Shown one piece after another: positions 50,390 through 61,879 of a stretch of DNA of 64,000 nucleotides (its first letter is position 1; each line of letters opens with the position of its first letter). The notes below the pieces were generated by a model, which worked only from the letters and a program-made list of their open reading frames with translations, was not told the origin of the DNA and made no database searches. The position numbers were made by a program, and so were the translations under genes. This stretch comes from Sphagnum compactum. Taxonomy: Eukaryota > Bryophyta > Sphagnopsida > Sphagnales. The stretch covers positions 20,708,001-20,772,000 of the forward strand of contig OZ234494.1 in the NCBI GenBank assembly GCA_965153455.1, given 5' to 3'.

Positions 50390-52865
50390 TGGAACATGGT
50401 TGAAAGATGCTACGATTACCACAAAATTGACACTAATCTTCAACACTATTTTGAGTTGTTCATTACCTTGAATCTGGAAATTCAGATAAGAGTCTATGAC
50501 AATGTTGGGGAACTAAATAAATTTGTAAATCTATGTAGGATGCCTCTTGACAGAATCAATCGAAAGTTCGGGTCACACAAACATGCACCCATAAACTCTG
50601 CCAGCTGTATAACAAATCTCACTCTTGGTGTAGATGTCAATGTTGAGCACCTATAATAGTTAGCTGTGTTCTTTTAGACCACTGTCCCATATAACTTGTC
50701 AACATAACTTCTAAAGTCTTTTCAAACACATGACAGAACTTCTCCCCTCAAGCAACATAGGGCATTGCCAACACCCATGCAAACCATGGCACTCCTTATG
50801 ACAACCAATTCAATGAGCATACCGATAACTCTCCAAGCAATCTTTTGCATGTTACCATATTAGAAATATGTTGGAAATTAGCCACAAAGAGCATCAGACT
50901 AAGTTCCATTTCATGATCTGTATCTGAACACACCTGGCAAACAATGAAACGTGACAGGGTTCAGCTCCACCCCTCCTTCCTCTGTAGAATCTCTAGAGGG
51001 AATTCTACTGCTGTCTGCCTCTTGCCCACAATTTCCAGAACAAATTGCAGTCTTAGTATTCACGACACTTGTACACCTCCTGTTGAACATTGTGCAAGCA
51101 TCTATTCTGCTCCCCACATTTAGGAGTTAGGTCCATGAGATACTATGTTTGCCCAGTAAATTGGGATCATATGATCATACAAGATGCTCTCATTAAAGCC
51201 TACAGTGGTCAACAGGTTTGCATATCAGCCAGACAGTTCTCACTATTCAACCCTAGCCCCAATACCCATATCCGAGCTGTGGTGTTCCATTTACTTAAGC
51301 TTCGAGCTCTGCCTGATGAACTGCTATTTTCTTTAAAGTGACAAATCTGGTCAATTCTGTGCTCATCTGTACAACTCGAGCATCACAAAGTGAGGATTAA
51401 ACAAACTCACCCTTGAAACATGGCTCCTAAGGATCACAGATATCTGCAACTCATCTGCGTTCATCTCATACATTCCCATACCCAAGAGAAGCAAATCTGA
51501 GCATATTAAGGTGTTGAGTCTCCAACATTGTGCAGCAGAAATGCATTTTCACCCCTAACCTGCTTTGACCTCCTTACAAAAGTCGAAGCTGGAATTGCTC
51601 CACGATTCGTTGTATAGTGGAAATAAGGCCTCTATGAATTTATTGTTATGAGAAATGGTTAACCGTGACTTCCATGAATAGCCTGCATGAAAGGTGAGAG
51701 TCTGAAAGTGGAAATATGCATGTTGTGCTCTTCAATGCCTACAAGAATCCTCTACTTCATTCTCGGGTTTCTGAGGAGAAAAACTCAGACAGCTACTTGG
51801 GCTGCTTTTACTCTCCAAGTCGTCATACAACTCCTAACTGGGCCCTAACTCCTCACTCAGCTCTAAAATGTAAGTTTCTCTACAAGAATCAATTCCTGGT
51901 GCAACGAGCGAAACGCGGGGACTCCCTTCCGTGTCCACAGTTCACAGTTTGGATACTACTTTTCATTTCCAAACGCATCAGCCCTCTTCAAGCCAAAAAC
52001 ACGATAATTTTCTCAGCAGAGCTCAATCCTCAATTGCGACAGAGTGGATTCTGGAAAAGTGACTCACCAGGGGTTTTCCTGGGATGTGCTTATGCTACAC
52101 TCGCGTCCTAATCTCCTGCCGGGTTTCAAAGTGGCGACGAAAGCAATTTGGAATCCCGCTCCCCCGCTGTTCGATACCATCCCCTACAGTTAAAACTTCT
52201 TTGTCGTTTTCAGCGCTTCGGTTTTGAATCGCCCTCCTTCCTCTCCCTCCTGTAAAAAGAAAAGTGAGACAAGCATGATGATGAGGTTGTAGCTCAAATG
52301 TCTCAGGTTTCAATCAAAGCTGTAAACTTCCAAATAGCCCCAAAAAAAGATATTTTGGACCCAATTATTCACCCCGAAATGCACTTCCACGACATAACCC
52401 CGATGTCGGAAACTCTCAAGTCAAGAATCCATATCCGGGGGATTTCGATGTGTAGCAGCAAGTGTTACCGACGTTGATCCTTGTGACACTTGACTATTTC
52501 CTACCCAGTGAGGTGAAGAGCTTACATGAGAAATTGATATATCTTTGCAGGTTTTAGACAGAACTCATCATACTATGTGCACTGCATCGCTACACCTCTT
52601 TGAACTCGATAATGAGTGCTCAAAACACACACACCTAGAAAAAACCAAGCCAGATCTGTCCTCAGAAGTACACACCTAGGAAAAAACACCCAAATCAATC
52701 TCAAGAAGCAAAATTCTGGATCAAAGCAAGCGGTCATCACCAGTACCGTAGGTAAGGAAATAACAACCCGCAAAGGAAGTCAAGGATGCAACTGAAGTCG
52801 GAACTTGGGGACGGCAAACTGGTTGGAGAAAATTTTCTGAAGAGCAGAGGAGAGAGCTGTAGAAG
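50390..52865 (-). promoter_or_regulatory. Duplicated upstream/leader region of zinc-finger copy C
   Basis: Counterpart of 1403-3865. The candidate noncoding exon is 52,068-52,249 with acceptor and donor kept. The acceptor before the coding exon has lost its final G (GTCAAT here, GTCAGT in A), which would impair splicing. Homology to copy A ends near 52,880. Confidence 0.5.
52068..52249 (-). other. Putative 5' noncoding exon of zinc-finger copy C
   Basis: Same signals as 3043-3223: TTTTTACAG acceptor and GTGAGT donor on the - strand. An open frame of 72 codons crosses it, but the corresponding frame is closed in copy A. Confidence 0.35.
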
Positions 52866-52899
52866 AATACATACAAGAAAATATTAGAAGAATATATAC

Positions 52900-53082
52900 A
52901 GAAAATATATATGTATACATTTGAACCGGTTCTCATAATCGTTTCTCGGTCATGTGAGAACCTGGTGTCGGTTTGTCGTTCCGTTTTCACGTTTAAAAGT
53001 GTCATTCGGTTCTCATTGTGAGAACCGGTATGAGACTGGGTAGAGAACCGGGTCAGCATTTTAGAACCGCCCAACACTGGTT
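52900..53082. mobile_element. hAT-like terminal fragment
   Basis: Contains a perfect GAACCGGTTC palindrome and repeated AGAACCGG motifs, and ends in CCCAACACTG, the complement of a typical hAT terminus (CAGTGTTGGG). The opposite terminus and an 8-bp target duplication were not found. It lies exactly where zinc-finger blocks A and C stop matching. Confidence 0.4.
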
Positions 53083-53084
53083 AT

Positions 53085-53560
53085 TGCCTGGTTTTCTGTA
53101 CATTTTCCCATGGGATTTCCTTGGGATGGGTTGGTGTGTGGGGTTGTAGGACACATTTTGAAAAGAATAAAAAATTTCTTCCTGGAAACAAAAGGGTTGC
53201 GAGGTTGGATTGATAGAACAACCCCTTTTCAACCAAGCCTGTTTTGTATAGGAGAAGTCTCTAAATGTAGACCCTTTTAGAATTTGAGGTGTTGGCCAAG
53301 GGGAGGCACCCAAAATTCCTAGTGTAAAAAAGTGCCCAAATACACCCCAAGAAACTTTCTGGTATATTTGGAGGGCATTGTATATCCACAAATTTCAGTC
53401 ATCAGGTAGCTGGAAGGATTATACTCCTTAAGCTAAAATCTTTTAGGCTAGAAATTTTGAAATTGTCTCCATCAAGTTGGGGCTTTACCCTACAAAATCC
53501 AACAATCAAGAAAATAAATACCCTGTAAGACCTATAATCACATGTTGAACTAATCCAACA
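53085..53560 (+). repeat. Dispersed repeat, longest copy
   Basis: Left part matches 4660-4865 and right part matches 25,000-25,290, showing these are pieces of one element. No coding capacity recognised. Confidence 0.65.
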
Positions 53561-54221
53561 TAGATAGTGTGGGCAGTTGTGGCTGGCTAGTCTGCCACAC
53601 CAATCCACTACAAAGATAGCAGTCTTGTTAGGATGATAAAATCCAAACACCAAAATCACACACACAAAATCAGGCTTCCATTCATAGGTACTGCTGTGGT
53701 GGGCTCTGGTGTTGAGCACAATTGTAATATTGAATGAATTTGTTTTTTAAAGCAAATGACACACCTTCTTTAGATTGGATCTGAAATCCAAATTTCACTA
53801 AAAGTTTGGTTGTCAATTTTATGACAACACTTATCCCAAATGCAATATTTCTCCTACACTAGGTGTACACACCTACATGAAATCCCACTCATCCAGGGCT
53901 TTCCAACAATACTAAGAGCACACCCAAGTTTTTGTAAAAAAATTAGTTTACGTAGGTGATTTTGGGTTTTTGAATGTTTTGTTCAAAATTTCTGAAGCTT
54001 AAGTTAATTTTGTCATTGGAAACTCAGTGAAAACCAAAAATGTATCGTAATGGAAGTTGGATTTGAGACTTAGATCAATAAAATAGGTCAAAATATTCTA
54101 ACTAATAGAACCACCGAGCTATAGTTACTGTAGCCCAGACCCATGGTTCCATAGGCTGTACACAGTCTTACCTTCCACTGGACAAAATGAGAGTTCATGT
54201 GTTTGATATAGGTGTGGGTTG
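53561..54221. other. Intergenic stretch, no gene recognised
   Basis: AT-rich, without conserved frames or repeats that I can place. Confidence 0.3.
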
Positions 54222-54311
54222 TGTATCAATCAAAATATGTGTTGGACATGTGAAACAACTAAAGGTATATGATATGTTAAAAAAGTAAATATCAGGACAC
54301 ACATCATATAT

Positions 54312-54775
54312 ATTAATTCAGTAAGTCTCTGTGTCTGTGACGGAGGTTTTGGGGGGTGGGGGAGGGAGATGCCTGGTGAAGGAGTGAGTTACAGGTGACG
54401 GGGCGGAGGGGGCTAGCACGGGGCGAGAATGGGGCGGCGGGGGGGCCAGCACGGGCAATTTTTTGAGTTTCACCCTGTCTTTCTTTTTGCCTGAGCCGCT
54501 CCACTGGTACTACATAGATTTTCACTGCTCCTACCTGTCCAGCTGTTATAAATCTCTCGAACCTTGTGCATTAAATGCTGAGATTCAGCATTTCGTACTG
54601 AATTTCAGCATTCCATATTGAGATTTAATAAAAAAAATTTACTTTACGAATACCACTAAAAGAGGGGTTAGGGGGGCGAAAGGAGGCCCAAAGATGGTGA
54701 ATTTGTGGATATCTCTAATACCCACCCGGGCGGGGGGAGCTTGACGGGTGCATTATGCACCGGGTTCACACTAGT
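54312..54775 (+). mobile_element. GC-rich insertion, Helitron-like 3' end
   Basis: Absent from the matching place in the right arm (about 61,440), which acts as an empty site. The right end has a GGTGCA-TTA-TGCACC hairpin followed nine bases later by CTAG and then T, the arrangement expected for a Helitron 3' terminus. The left end (near 'gtctctgtgtctgtgacgg') lacks the expected A before TC, so the class is uncertain. Its first part is unusually GC-rich. Confidence 0.45.
54400..54445 (+). other. G-quadruplex motif
   Basis: Five G-runs of 4-7 bases separated by loops of 4, 7, 7 and 4 bases. This satisfies the usual quadruplex pattern. It is part of the inserted element. Confidence 0.7.
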
Positions 54776-56146
54776 AATATATAAATGTCCACCACTTTAT
54801 TACTTTCAAGTTTTTTTCAATTCCCATTGTCTAGAAGAGTCAGAAGCCGATGGTTGCTCTCTAAGGTGACTTTTCTCAATTAAATAATGCCATAGGAAAA
54901 TAATATAATATATCTGTCCAACACAGAATTGTTAGTCATGTTTAACTCAGATTTGGTACTGTTGGACATGTGAAATCAGTGCTTTAAACATGGATCGTCC
55001 TTTTCTTTGGTGTTAGACATGGTGGACATCCTAATGAAGACTCCTTATACATCAGATTATATTACTTGTATGTCTTACTTCTGGGTTTGATCTTGGCTTT
55101 CTATGGTTGATGGAGGGGGCATTCCGAAACAAGAAAAGGAAAGGGTATTTTAACATACTCTTATATTCGACTTGTTTAACATAATATTGTGTTTAATGAA
55201 AGCAAGCTCACCATTTAAGGAGCAAAGAACACAAATCTGAGTGTTTTACCCCAGAATCTTTTACGGCAACAAAGTCAACACATTAAATTTCTTGTGTAGA
55301 ACAGATCAGAGTTTCCTAGTTCAACATAGTTGGGTCTTAAGATATGTCCAGGGTATAGTTAAATGGTCATACCTCAACAAATTGTTTGGGCCAGTCACTT
55401 TGCAAATAAACCATCCAGAAATTTCAGTGTATTGGTAGTTTAGGGCCACACTCAGTGCCCTGCCTTGGTATTGGATATTACAGTGTTCAATATGTCGAAC
55501 ATCAAATATAGAAGGATTAATAAAATCATATAAAGTGACATGGAATATTCCTTGCCTTTTGGTGGACTGAACTGTCTTCCAGATGTTGAACATGAAATAA
55601 AGAAGGGTTAGATAAATCATATAATTGACATGGAAAGTTCTCCTGAAGAATCTAGATGGGAAATTTGTAAATATTGGACAAAAACTGTGTTGGGCATGAA
55701 GTTGTAACTAGGTCCTGCAAAGTAAATTTTACAGGAATGTGAGTTGAGGTTACCTAGTGTAAAATGACAGATTCTGCCAACAATGAGATCAAGCAGCAAA
55801 CCCACCACCATTATTTAGGGTGGACATGTGTTGGATGTCACCCTGGTTTCACATAGAGATATACATAGTTGGGGCGTGGACTTGTTGCACATAATGGGGT
55901 GTGTGATTCCTTGCACCATGCAGTCAGAAGGTGGTACTTGTTGAACATGCTCCCAAAAGTGTCCATTCAGATTGGGCATATACCCATCTGTCAGAAGTCT
56001 TGAGCTGAATTTAACTGATGAGGGCCATGGTGCAAAATCACCTCTGTTCTGCCTCTCATTGGATATGCATCTTATGTTCAACATGTTTGCTCTGGCCAAG
56101 TATGTATTTTATGTCAAATATGTTCAATCAGGAAATACCTGGAGAA

Positions 56147-56154
56147 TATAAATA
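56147..56154 (+). promoter_or_regulatory. TATA box of TM copy 3
   Basis: TATAAATA, 177 bases before the chosen ATG. The aligned positions in copies 1 and 2 hold weaker variants. Only this copy has a canonical box together with an intact reading frame. Confidence 0.65.
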
Positions 56155-56323
56155 GAGTAGAGCAATCTACAAACAATCATTTTCATTTTGATGTAACTCC
56201 TGAGATGCAGAGAGGAGTGTTTGAGGCGCTGACCAATCCCTAGTTTATAGAAGCTAATTTGAGCTTTTGTTCATGCACAATTGCACCATCAGGCTCACAA
56301 CGAAGTTCAGGAAACACCAAGAG

Positions 56324-57446
56324 ATGGGTCGGGTGTTGTCATTCACTGATGCAGTTGCCAAGTCCCCTGCACAGGCAGTAGTCGCTGCATCAGCTGCTAA
56401 ATTCTCTGCTGATGACATAATATTGGTGATGAAGGTGGGGATTGTCTTCATTATCATCATCACAGTAGCCTTCAGCATTTGGAGGTCATTTTCATCTGCA
56501 TCGCCAAATGGTGAAAATCTGGTTTCTTCTTCACCAGCAGGAACTGTGGAGTCTGCAGGTATGAAGACAACACACCAGTTACAAGCTTCTTTTTGCCCTC
56601 TTCTCCTGGTCTGTGATTTTGTGGTGCCTAGCAAGACTCAATTGCTTTTTAGACTGGCAGTGTTTGAATTAACTTGCTTCCTTTACTGGTATACACAAGG
56701 ATTTGCTGGACTAGCCATCGCATGAGCAAGGTGCTCAGTTGTGTGATTCCAATCTCCTCTAGACTCCCATCCTGTCACGCTTAGAGATGATCAATCTTCA
56801 AGTTCAATTTTGAAGTTTGAGAGGAGTTCTAGCATCAAGTCCAAACAGAATTAGCAGCTACAAGTCTGGTTGTAAGAGATTTCTACTACGAAGCTGTGAA
56901 ATTACAAGTTGTGTCATGTACATGTTTGGGTTTGTTCATCATGTCTAACAGTTTTAGTTCTTTGGCTCAGACAGAGGTCTAACTTTATATGTCCAAAGCA
57001 TACTTATATGCAGATAATGAAAGTAAGGATATAAGTCATTGTGCAACATGTAGAACATTGGGCTGCAGTCTGCGAAAATATGGGCATAAGTCATTGTGCA
57101 ACATGTAGAACATTGGGCTGCAGTTGCTACGATTTCCAATCCGTATGCTCTGTCGGTTTCCAACCGTTTTGTTGAGGCTTATGCCCCTTTCTGACATTTG
57201 CCTCCTTCGCATCATGTCCCCATCTGGCTGTGTTGCTGGGCAGCTAATCAAGATGGACAAGGAATTCCAAACAGAGGTGATGCACAGTTGCTGGAAGCTG
57301 GGATCCTGATGAACAATCTACTCACCAGCAGCTCAGCTAATGAAGGCTCCACCTATAATACTGGTGTGCCAGTCCCTACCATTTTGGCTGCAGTAGGAGC
57401 AAATCACCGGATGATTGAGATGGCTTCCTTGGCACTTTCTACCTGA
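56324..57446 (+). CDS. Small single-pass membrane protein, intact TM copy 3
   Basis: Two exons: 56,324-56,558 and 57,244-57,446, giving 145 residues. The intron starts GTATGA and ends GGGCAG and splits a codon after its first base; the same sites are kept in both broken copies. Residues 1-31 are alanine-rich with S/T. Residues 33-52 (ILVMKVGIVFIIIITVAFSI) form a single membrane segment followed by WRSF. The rest is polar, with NRGDAQ (88-93), GILMNNLLT (98-106) and a hydrophobic-acidic tail. I do not recognise the family. An ATG at 56,273 is in frame but not shared by the paralogues, so I chose 56,324. Intron position and protein text shared across three copies support a real gene. Confidence 0.65.
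57031..57124. repeat. Local duplication in the intron of TM copy 3
   Basis: A 39-base sequence (ending 'acattgggctgcagt') occurs twice, starting 57,031 and 57,086. TM copies 1 and 2 have it once, so the duplication is specific to this copy. Confidence 0.9.
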
Positions 57447-58900
57447 GTTCAGCATTTAGTCCCTCTCACAAAAGACTCTTATCCAGCAACTTTTTAAATT
57501 TGGTTCTAGCAAATTGTGCTTGTATGGTGCTTTGAAGTGCGCATCTTTTGCATTTTCTTCTGAGATTAGTATTTAATGGGTGTCCAAAAATAGGAGAGTT
57601 CCTGTTGTGGTAACTTATTGTGGGCTTGGAAAAACAGTGTTAAATGTTGATAGTCTATGTTTGATTGTCATAAGGTGGGTTAGACTGAACCAATACGGAC
57701 TAAACACACTGCAGTGGATGTATGGTGGTGTGGAGTACCAGATGATTGTTTAATTATTTGACTTTCCCCCCTTTGTAATCCTGGTGGTTAGCTTAGTTTG
57801 TGTGCCCTATCTTTGGGCTTTTGCCAATACTTCTTTTTTGGGTTGCTTTTTTACCCTCTTTTATTACACGACAATCCATTGATTTCTCCTCCTTTATTGC
57901 ACACAAAACGTGCATATATTAATTTAATGGCAGACCTGTTTACTTAGCTTTCTGTGCACATTGGATACATTGTTTACTCCGCTAATCTAGTGGGCAATGG
58001 AGCCAAGTACCAAGTTTGTTCACATGGAGATTCAAGGTTTGGGAACAGGAGTATGTTGAAACCAGTGAATTTTTTTGTGGCATTATTTTGCAATTTTATA
58101 ATTTTTTTGGAAAAACGTGCTTTTCTAGTGTAAAATGTGTATTTTCAGAAAAATTTGGCCAGTTTCGTGAAATCAAAAAGATTTAAAAAACAAGAGTTTG
58201 CACACATGAAATGCAATGGAATTTGTGACATTTGGTCATTAGAATATAAATGTACACAATCTTCATGAACAACGGTGTTTTCTTTGGAAACATTTTGTTG
58301 TTATTTCAACAAAAATAACAGGGGGAGGGTTGGGAAGATTTTGTTTAGATACTGTAAATTTGACTAATTTTTCTATTTTGCTGGAAAAATTCACTAAATT
58401 TTGAAGATCACAAAATTGAAACATAAAACCCCTGTTCATGAAAAGTGCTTTTTTTTTTGGGCGAAATGCCACCACTTGGTGAGAAAAAGAAGAGGCTGTT
58501 AATCCAACAAAGGTCTTTAGGGAAAAAGATCACAATATTGCCATATTTAGAGGCAAAAAAAAGTACAAATCGCCAGATTTAGACCAAAGCTTCAAGCATG
58601 TCACCAGATAGAGGGTTCTGAAAATTTTATACTTTTATCTGTGACCTGTAGCCAAATTTGGCCAAGTCATCTTGTGGATGATCACCAGTCCACTTACCTT
58701 ACAAAATTGGAAGGAAAAAAACAAAAAAAAACAAAACCTTTTCTGAAGCTATATTTTCACATCTTGAAATCCCAGAACCATCATTTAGCTTGAGATTTTC
58801 AATTTTTTAATGTTCAATCATGAATTTGAAGACTTCAAATGTGAAAACATAAAGTGAAACTCAATTTCATGTCAGATATTCTCTGTTTTCTGCAAAAGCT
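57447..58900. other. Spacer of unit 3, truncated
   Basis: Follows the same order as 34,175-35,560. It then skips about 500 bases relative to unit 1 and resumes briefly at the 'tctgttttctg' block (58,880) before homology ends. No gene recognised. Confidence 0.55.
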
Positions 58901-58914
58901 TTTGCCAATTTTTG

Positions 58915-59110
58915 TTCTAGTTTTTTTTTTTTTTATGTATTTTTTTTCTAGTTTTTCCTTGTTTATGCCTTTTCTTGCATTTTTTTCTTTCTATTATGCA
59001 TTTTATTTTGGTTTTTTCCTTATGTTTATGTTTTTTTGTTTTCCAATTTCTTTCAATTTGTGTGTTCTTTTTTGTTCTTTTTGTTTTTATACTTTCTTTT
59101 TTCTTATGTT
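58915..59110. repeat. T-rich low-complexity tract
   Basis: Long T-runs with 'tatgtttatgttttttg' motifs. They produce Phe-rich open frames on + and Lys-rich ones on -. The sequence just after it (59,126-59,322) reads GTTKDEFVIHMIQLHIYHQQ on + without a recognised domain. Confidence 0.75.
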
Positions 59111-59449
59111 TATGTTTTTTGTATTTGGGAATTAAATTGTGTGGCACCACCAAGGATGAGTTTGTGATCCACATGATTCAGCTTCACATTTATCACCAAC
59201 AATCGTACATGTATCACCATGTTACAAAGGTGACCAAAGGAGCTACAACTTATCGCCAAGTTCATGACATTATAAATGGAAAGGCTAATGATGAAAAGGG
59301 ATCTTTTGTGAAAAGGGAATAGCATGTCATTACTTCTCTTTTTGTATTAACATGGCTTGTTGATTTACATTTTTTGGGACATAATTCTTATAGTTTGGTT
59401 CAAAAAGATTTCAGAGAATTTTTGAATTTCAAGTTTATTTCAAATTTTT

Positions 59450-59915
59450 GAAAGGTGGAAGTTTAGTCAAGTAAAGATATTAGTTTTGCTGAGATATAAA
59501 GGTTTAACCAAAAAAAGGTAAAGGTTTTGTTGAGAGGTAACAATTTAGCCAAGAAATAAAAAGGTTTTGTCAAGAGGTGGAGGTTTAGCAAAGAAATAAA
59601 AAAGATTTGCCAAGAGATAAAAGTTTATCAAGGAAGTAAAAAGGTTTTGCTCAAAACAAATGTTTTGGTTGGAAGTAGAATTTTTTTATCGAAATATAGA
59701 AGTTTATCCAAGAAAAATAAAATCTATTAAAGACAAATAAAAGTTTTGGTGAGAGATAGAGAAAACAAAGAGGTTTAACCCCAAAAAAAAAGGTTTTTTC
59801 CCAAAGGTAGAGGTTTAATTATAAAAAGATATAAGTTTTGCTAATAAGCAAAGGTTTAACCTAAAAGAGATAAAGGCTTTTGCCTAAAAGATAAAAATGT
59901 AGCTAATGAAAATAT
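59450..59915. repeat. Degenerate minisatellite, about 45-bp period
   Basis: About ten diverged units combining 'ggttttgccaagagg' with 'tttagccaagaaataaaa'. A looser 'taggtaggt'-type stretch follows to about 60,030. Confidence 0.7.
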
Positions 59916-60344
59916 AGAGGGTAGGTAGGTAAATAGGAGGGGGACTAGTTATAGTTGGTAGGTAGGGCCAAGATGTAGGTTAATAAAGTAGCTAGGTCAA
60001 TAGGGTAACTAGGTGCGAAGGTAGTATGAAGGTTAGGGTTCAGAAAAAAAATGGCCCCCAAAACAAACTCATTACTCAAAAACCCAAAAAAGTTGACTAA
60101 TTGAGACTAGATGAAAAAATGAAGCTCATCCCATGGACAGAATGCCCAACATGTGCATTGGTGGGTGCTGGACCTTAGTTCACTTTGGTCGTCCAGAGGC
60201 TTACGAATGTGAAAATTAGAAGATGTAAAGAGATTGTGATGCATATAATAGTTCAATGCTACTTTTCTCACCTTTGTATTCATGAATTGGATTACACAAA
60301 AAAAACCTTGTAAATAAAAATCAAGGAATTGCACACCCCAACTA

Positions 60345-61527
60345 TGTCTATCTATATGTCAAACAAAGGTGACATCCAACACATGTCCACCGTAAATAAT
60401 GGTGGTGGGTTCGCTGCCTGATCTCATTGTTGGCAGACTCTCTCATTTTCCACTAGGTAACCCCAACTCACATTCCTGTAAAATTTACTTTGCAGGATCT
60501 AATTACAACTGCATTCCCAACACAATTCTGTCTAACATTTACAGCTTTCCCATCTAGATTCTCCACCAGAACTTTCCATGTCAATTTTATGATTTATTTA
60601 ACCCTTCATTATTTCGTGTTCAACATCTGGATGACAGTTCATCTCCACCAGAAGGCAGGAAATATTCCATGTCACTTTCTATGATTTTATTTATCCTTTG
60701 ATATTTGATGTTGAACATGCTCAACACAGTGATGTCCAGTACCAACGCAGGGCACTCAGTGTGGCCCAAAACTACCAATAAACTGAAATTTCTGGATGGT
60801 TTATTTGCAAAGTGACTGGCCCAAACAATTTGTTGAAGTATGACCATTTGACTATACCCTGGACATATCTTAAGACCCAACTTTGCTAACTAGGAAACTC
60901 CGATCCATTCTATACAAGAAATTTAATGTGTTGACTATGTTGCCATAAAAGATTCTAGGGTAAAACACTCAGATTTTGTGTTCTTCACCCCTTAAATGGT
61001 GAGCTCCCTATTCATTAAACACACTATTATGTCAGACAAGTCGAATAAAAGAGTATGTTAGAATTGTGTAACCTTGTCCTTTTCTTGTAGGTGAATGCCC
61101 CCTCCATCAACCATAGAAAGCCAAGATCAAACCCAGAAGTAAGACACACAAGTAATATAATCTGATGTGTTAGGAGTCTCCATTAGAATGTCCACCATGT
61201 GTAACACCAAATAAAAGGATGATCCATGTTTAAAGCACTGATTTCACATGTCCAAAAGTACCAAATCTGAGTTAAACATGACTAACAATTCTGTCTTGTA
61301 CAGTATATTATATTATTTTCCTATGGCATTATTTAATTGAAAAAAGAGACTTTGAGAGGAACCATGGGCTTCCAACTCTTCTAGACAATGGGAATTGAAA
61401 AAAGCTAGAAACTAATAAAGTGGTGGACATTTATATACTATGTGTGTCCTGCATTTTACTCTTCTAATATCTCATACACCTTTCGTTGTTGACATGTCCA
61501 ACACATTTTTTGATTGTATTCAGAGTT
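60345..61527 (-). repeat. Right arm of the large inverted repeat
   Basis: Reverse complement of 54,222-55,880 without the 465-base insertion. Its inner end carries a stub (about 20 bases) of the sequence that, in the left arm, leads into the TM upstream region, so the breakpoint lies just inside that region. Confidence 0.85.
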
Positions 61528-61879
61528 TGCCTCGATTTGGTACCGCTCTCGCAGCCCGCACCGAAACAGTGCTGATTGACATACAAGGAAGTGGGTTAGG
61601 GATAAACGAAATGTAGGTGTGGTAAAATGAGTTAATAACCAAGCACGTGCTCACATGATATCTAAAGGAGTGTCTATTAAAAGCAAAACAGACTCCTGTT
61701 TGTGTAGGCAATCTGCCAAATATACCTATAATTGGGGATAAGACTAAACCACTATGTTCTCAAAAGGTGGGACTTGAGAACAGACAACCTGGGGTAAAAA
61801 GGTTTTGGCATCTCGTAGTGTTATTTAGAACGGCAAAATGTTAGTTTCATCATGTGTTACTACATATAGAAGAATAGGA

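Larger units (their letters stand above)
54222..55880 (+). repeat. Left arm of a large inverted repeat
   Basis: Pairs with 60,345-61,527 in opposite orientation over about 1.18 kb, apart from a 465-base insertion at 54,312-54,775. Shared blocks include 'tgttggacatgtg', 'gtctagaagag', 'gatggagggggcattc', the 'aaatttcagt' to 'ctgcaaagtaaattttacag' series and 'tggtgggt'. By eye the arms are about 90% identical. The inner end reaches the upstream region of TM copy 3. The open frame at 55,321-55,620 has a shadow in the other arm (60,620-60,880) but differs by indels. Confidence 0.85.

Noticed and set aside
52095-52313. 72-codon frame MKPETFELQ on the - strand
   Set aside because: Crosses a candidate noncoding exon; the frame is closed in the duplicate at 3.0-3.3 kb.
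55321-55620. 99-codon frame in the inverted-repeat arm
   Set aside because: Its partner in the other arm differs by indels and has no recognised domain; likely chance.
58854-59322. Phe-rich and Lys-rich frames
   Set aside because: Driven by the T-rich tract; the tail after it has no recognisable domain.
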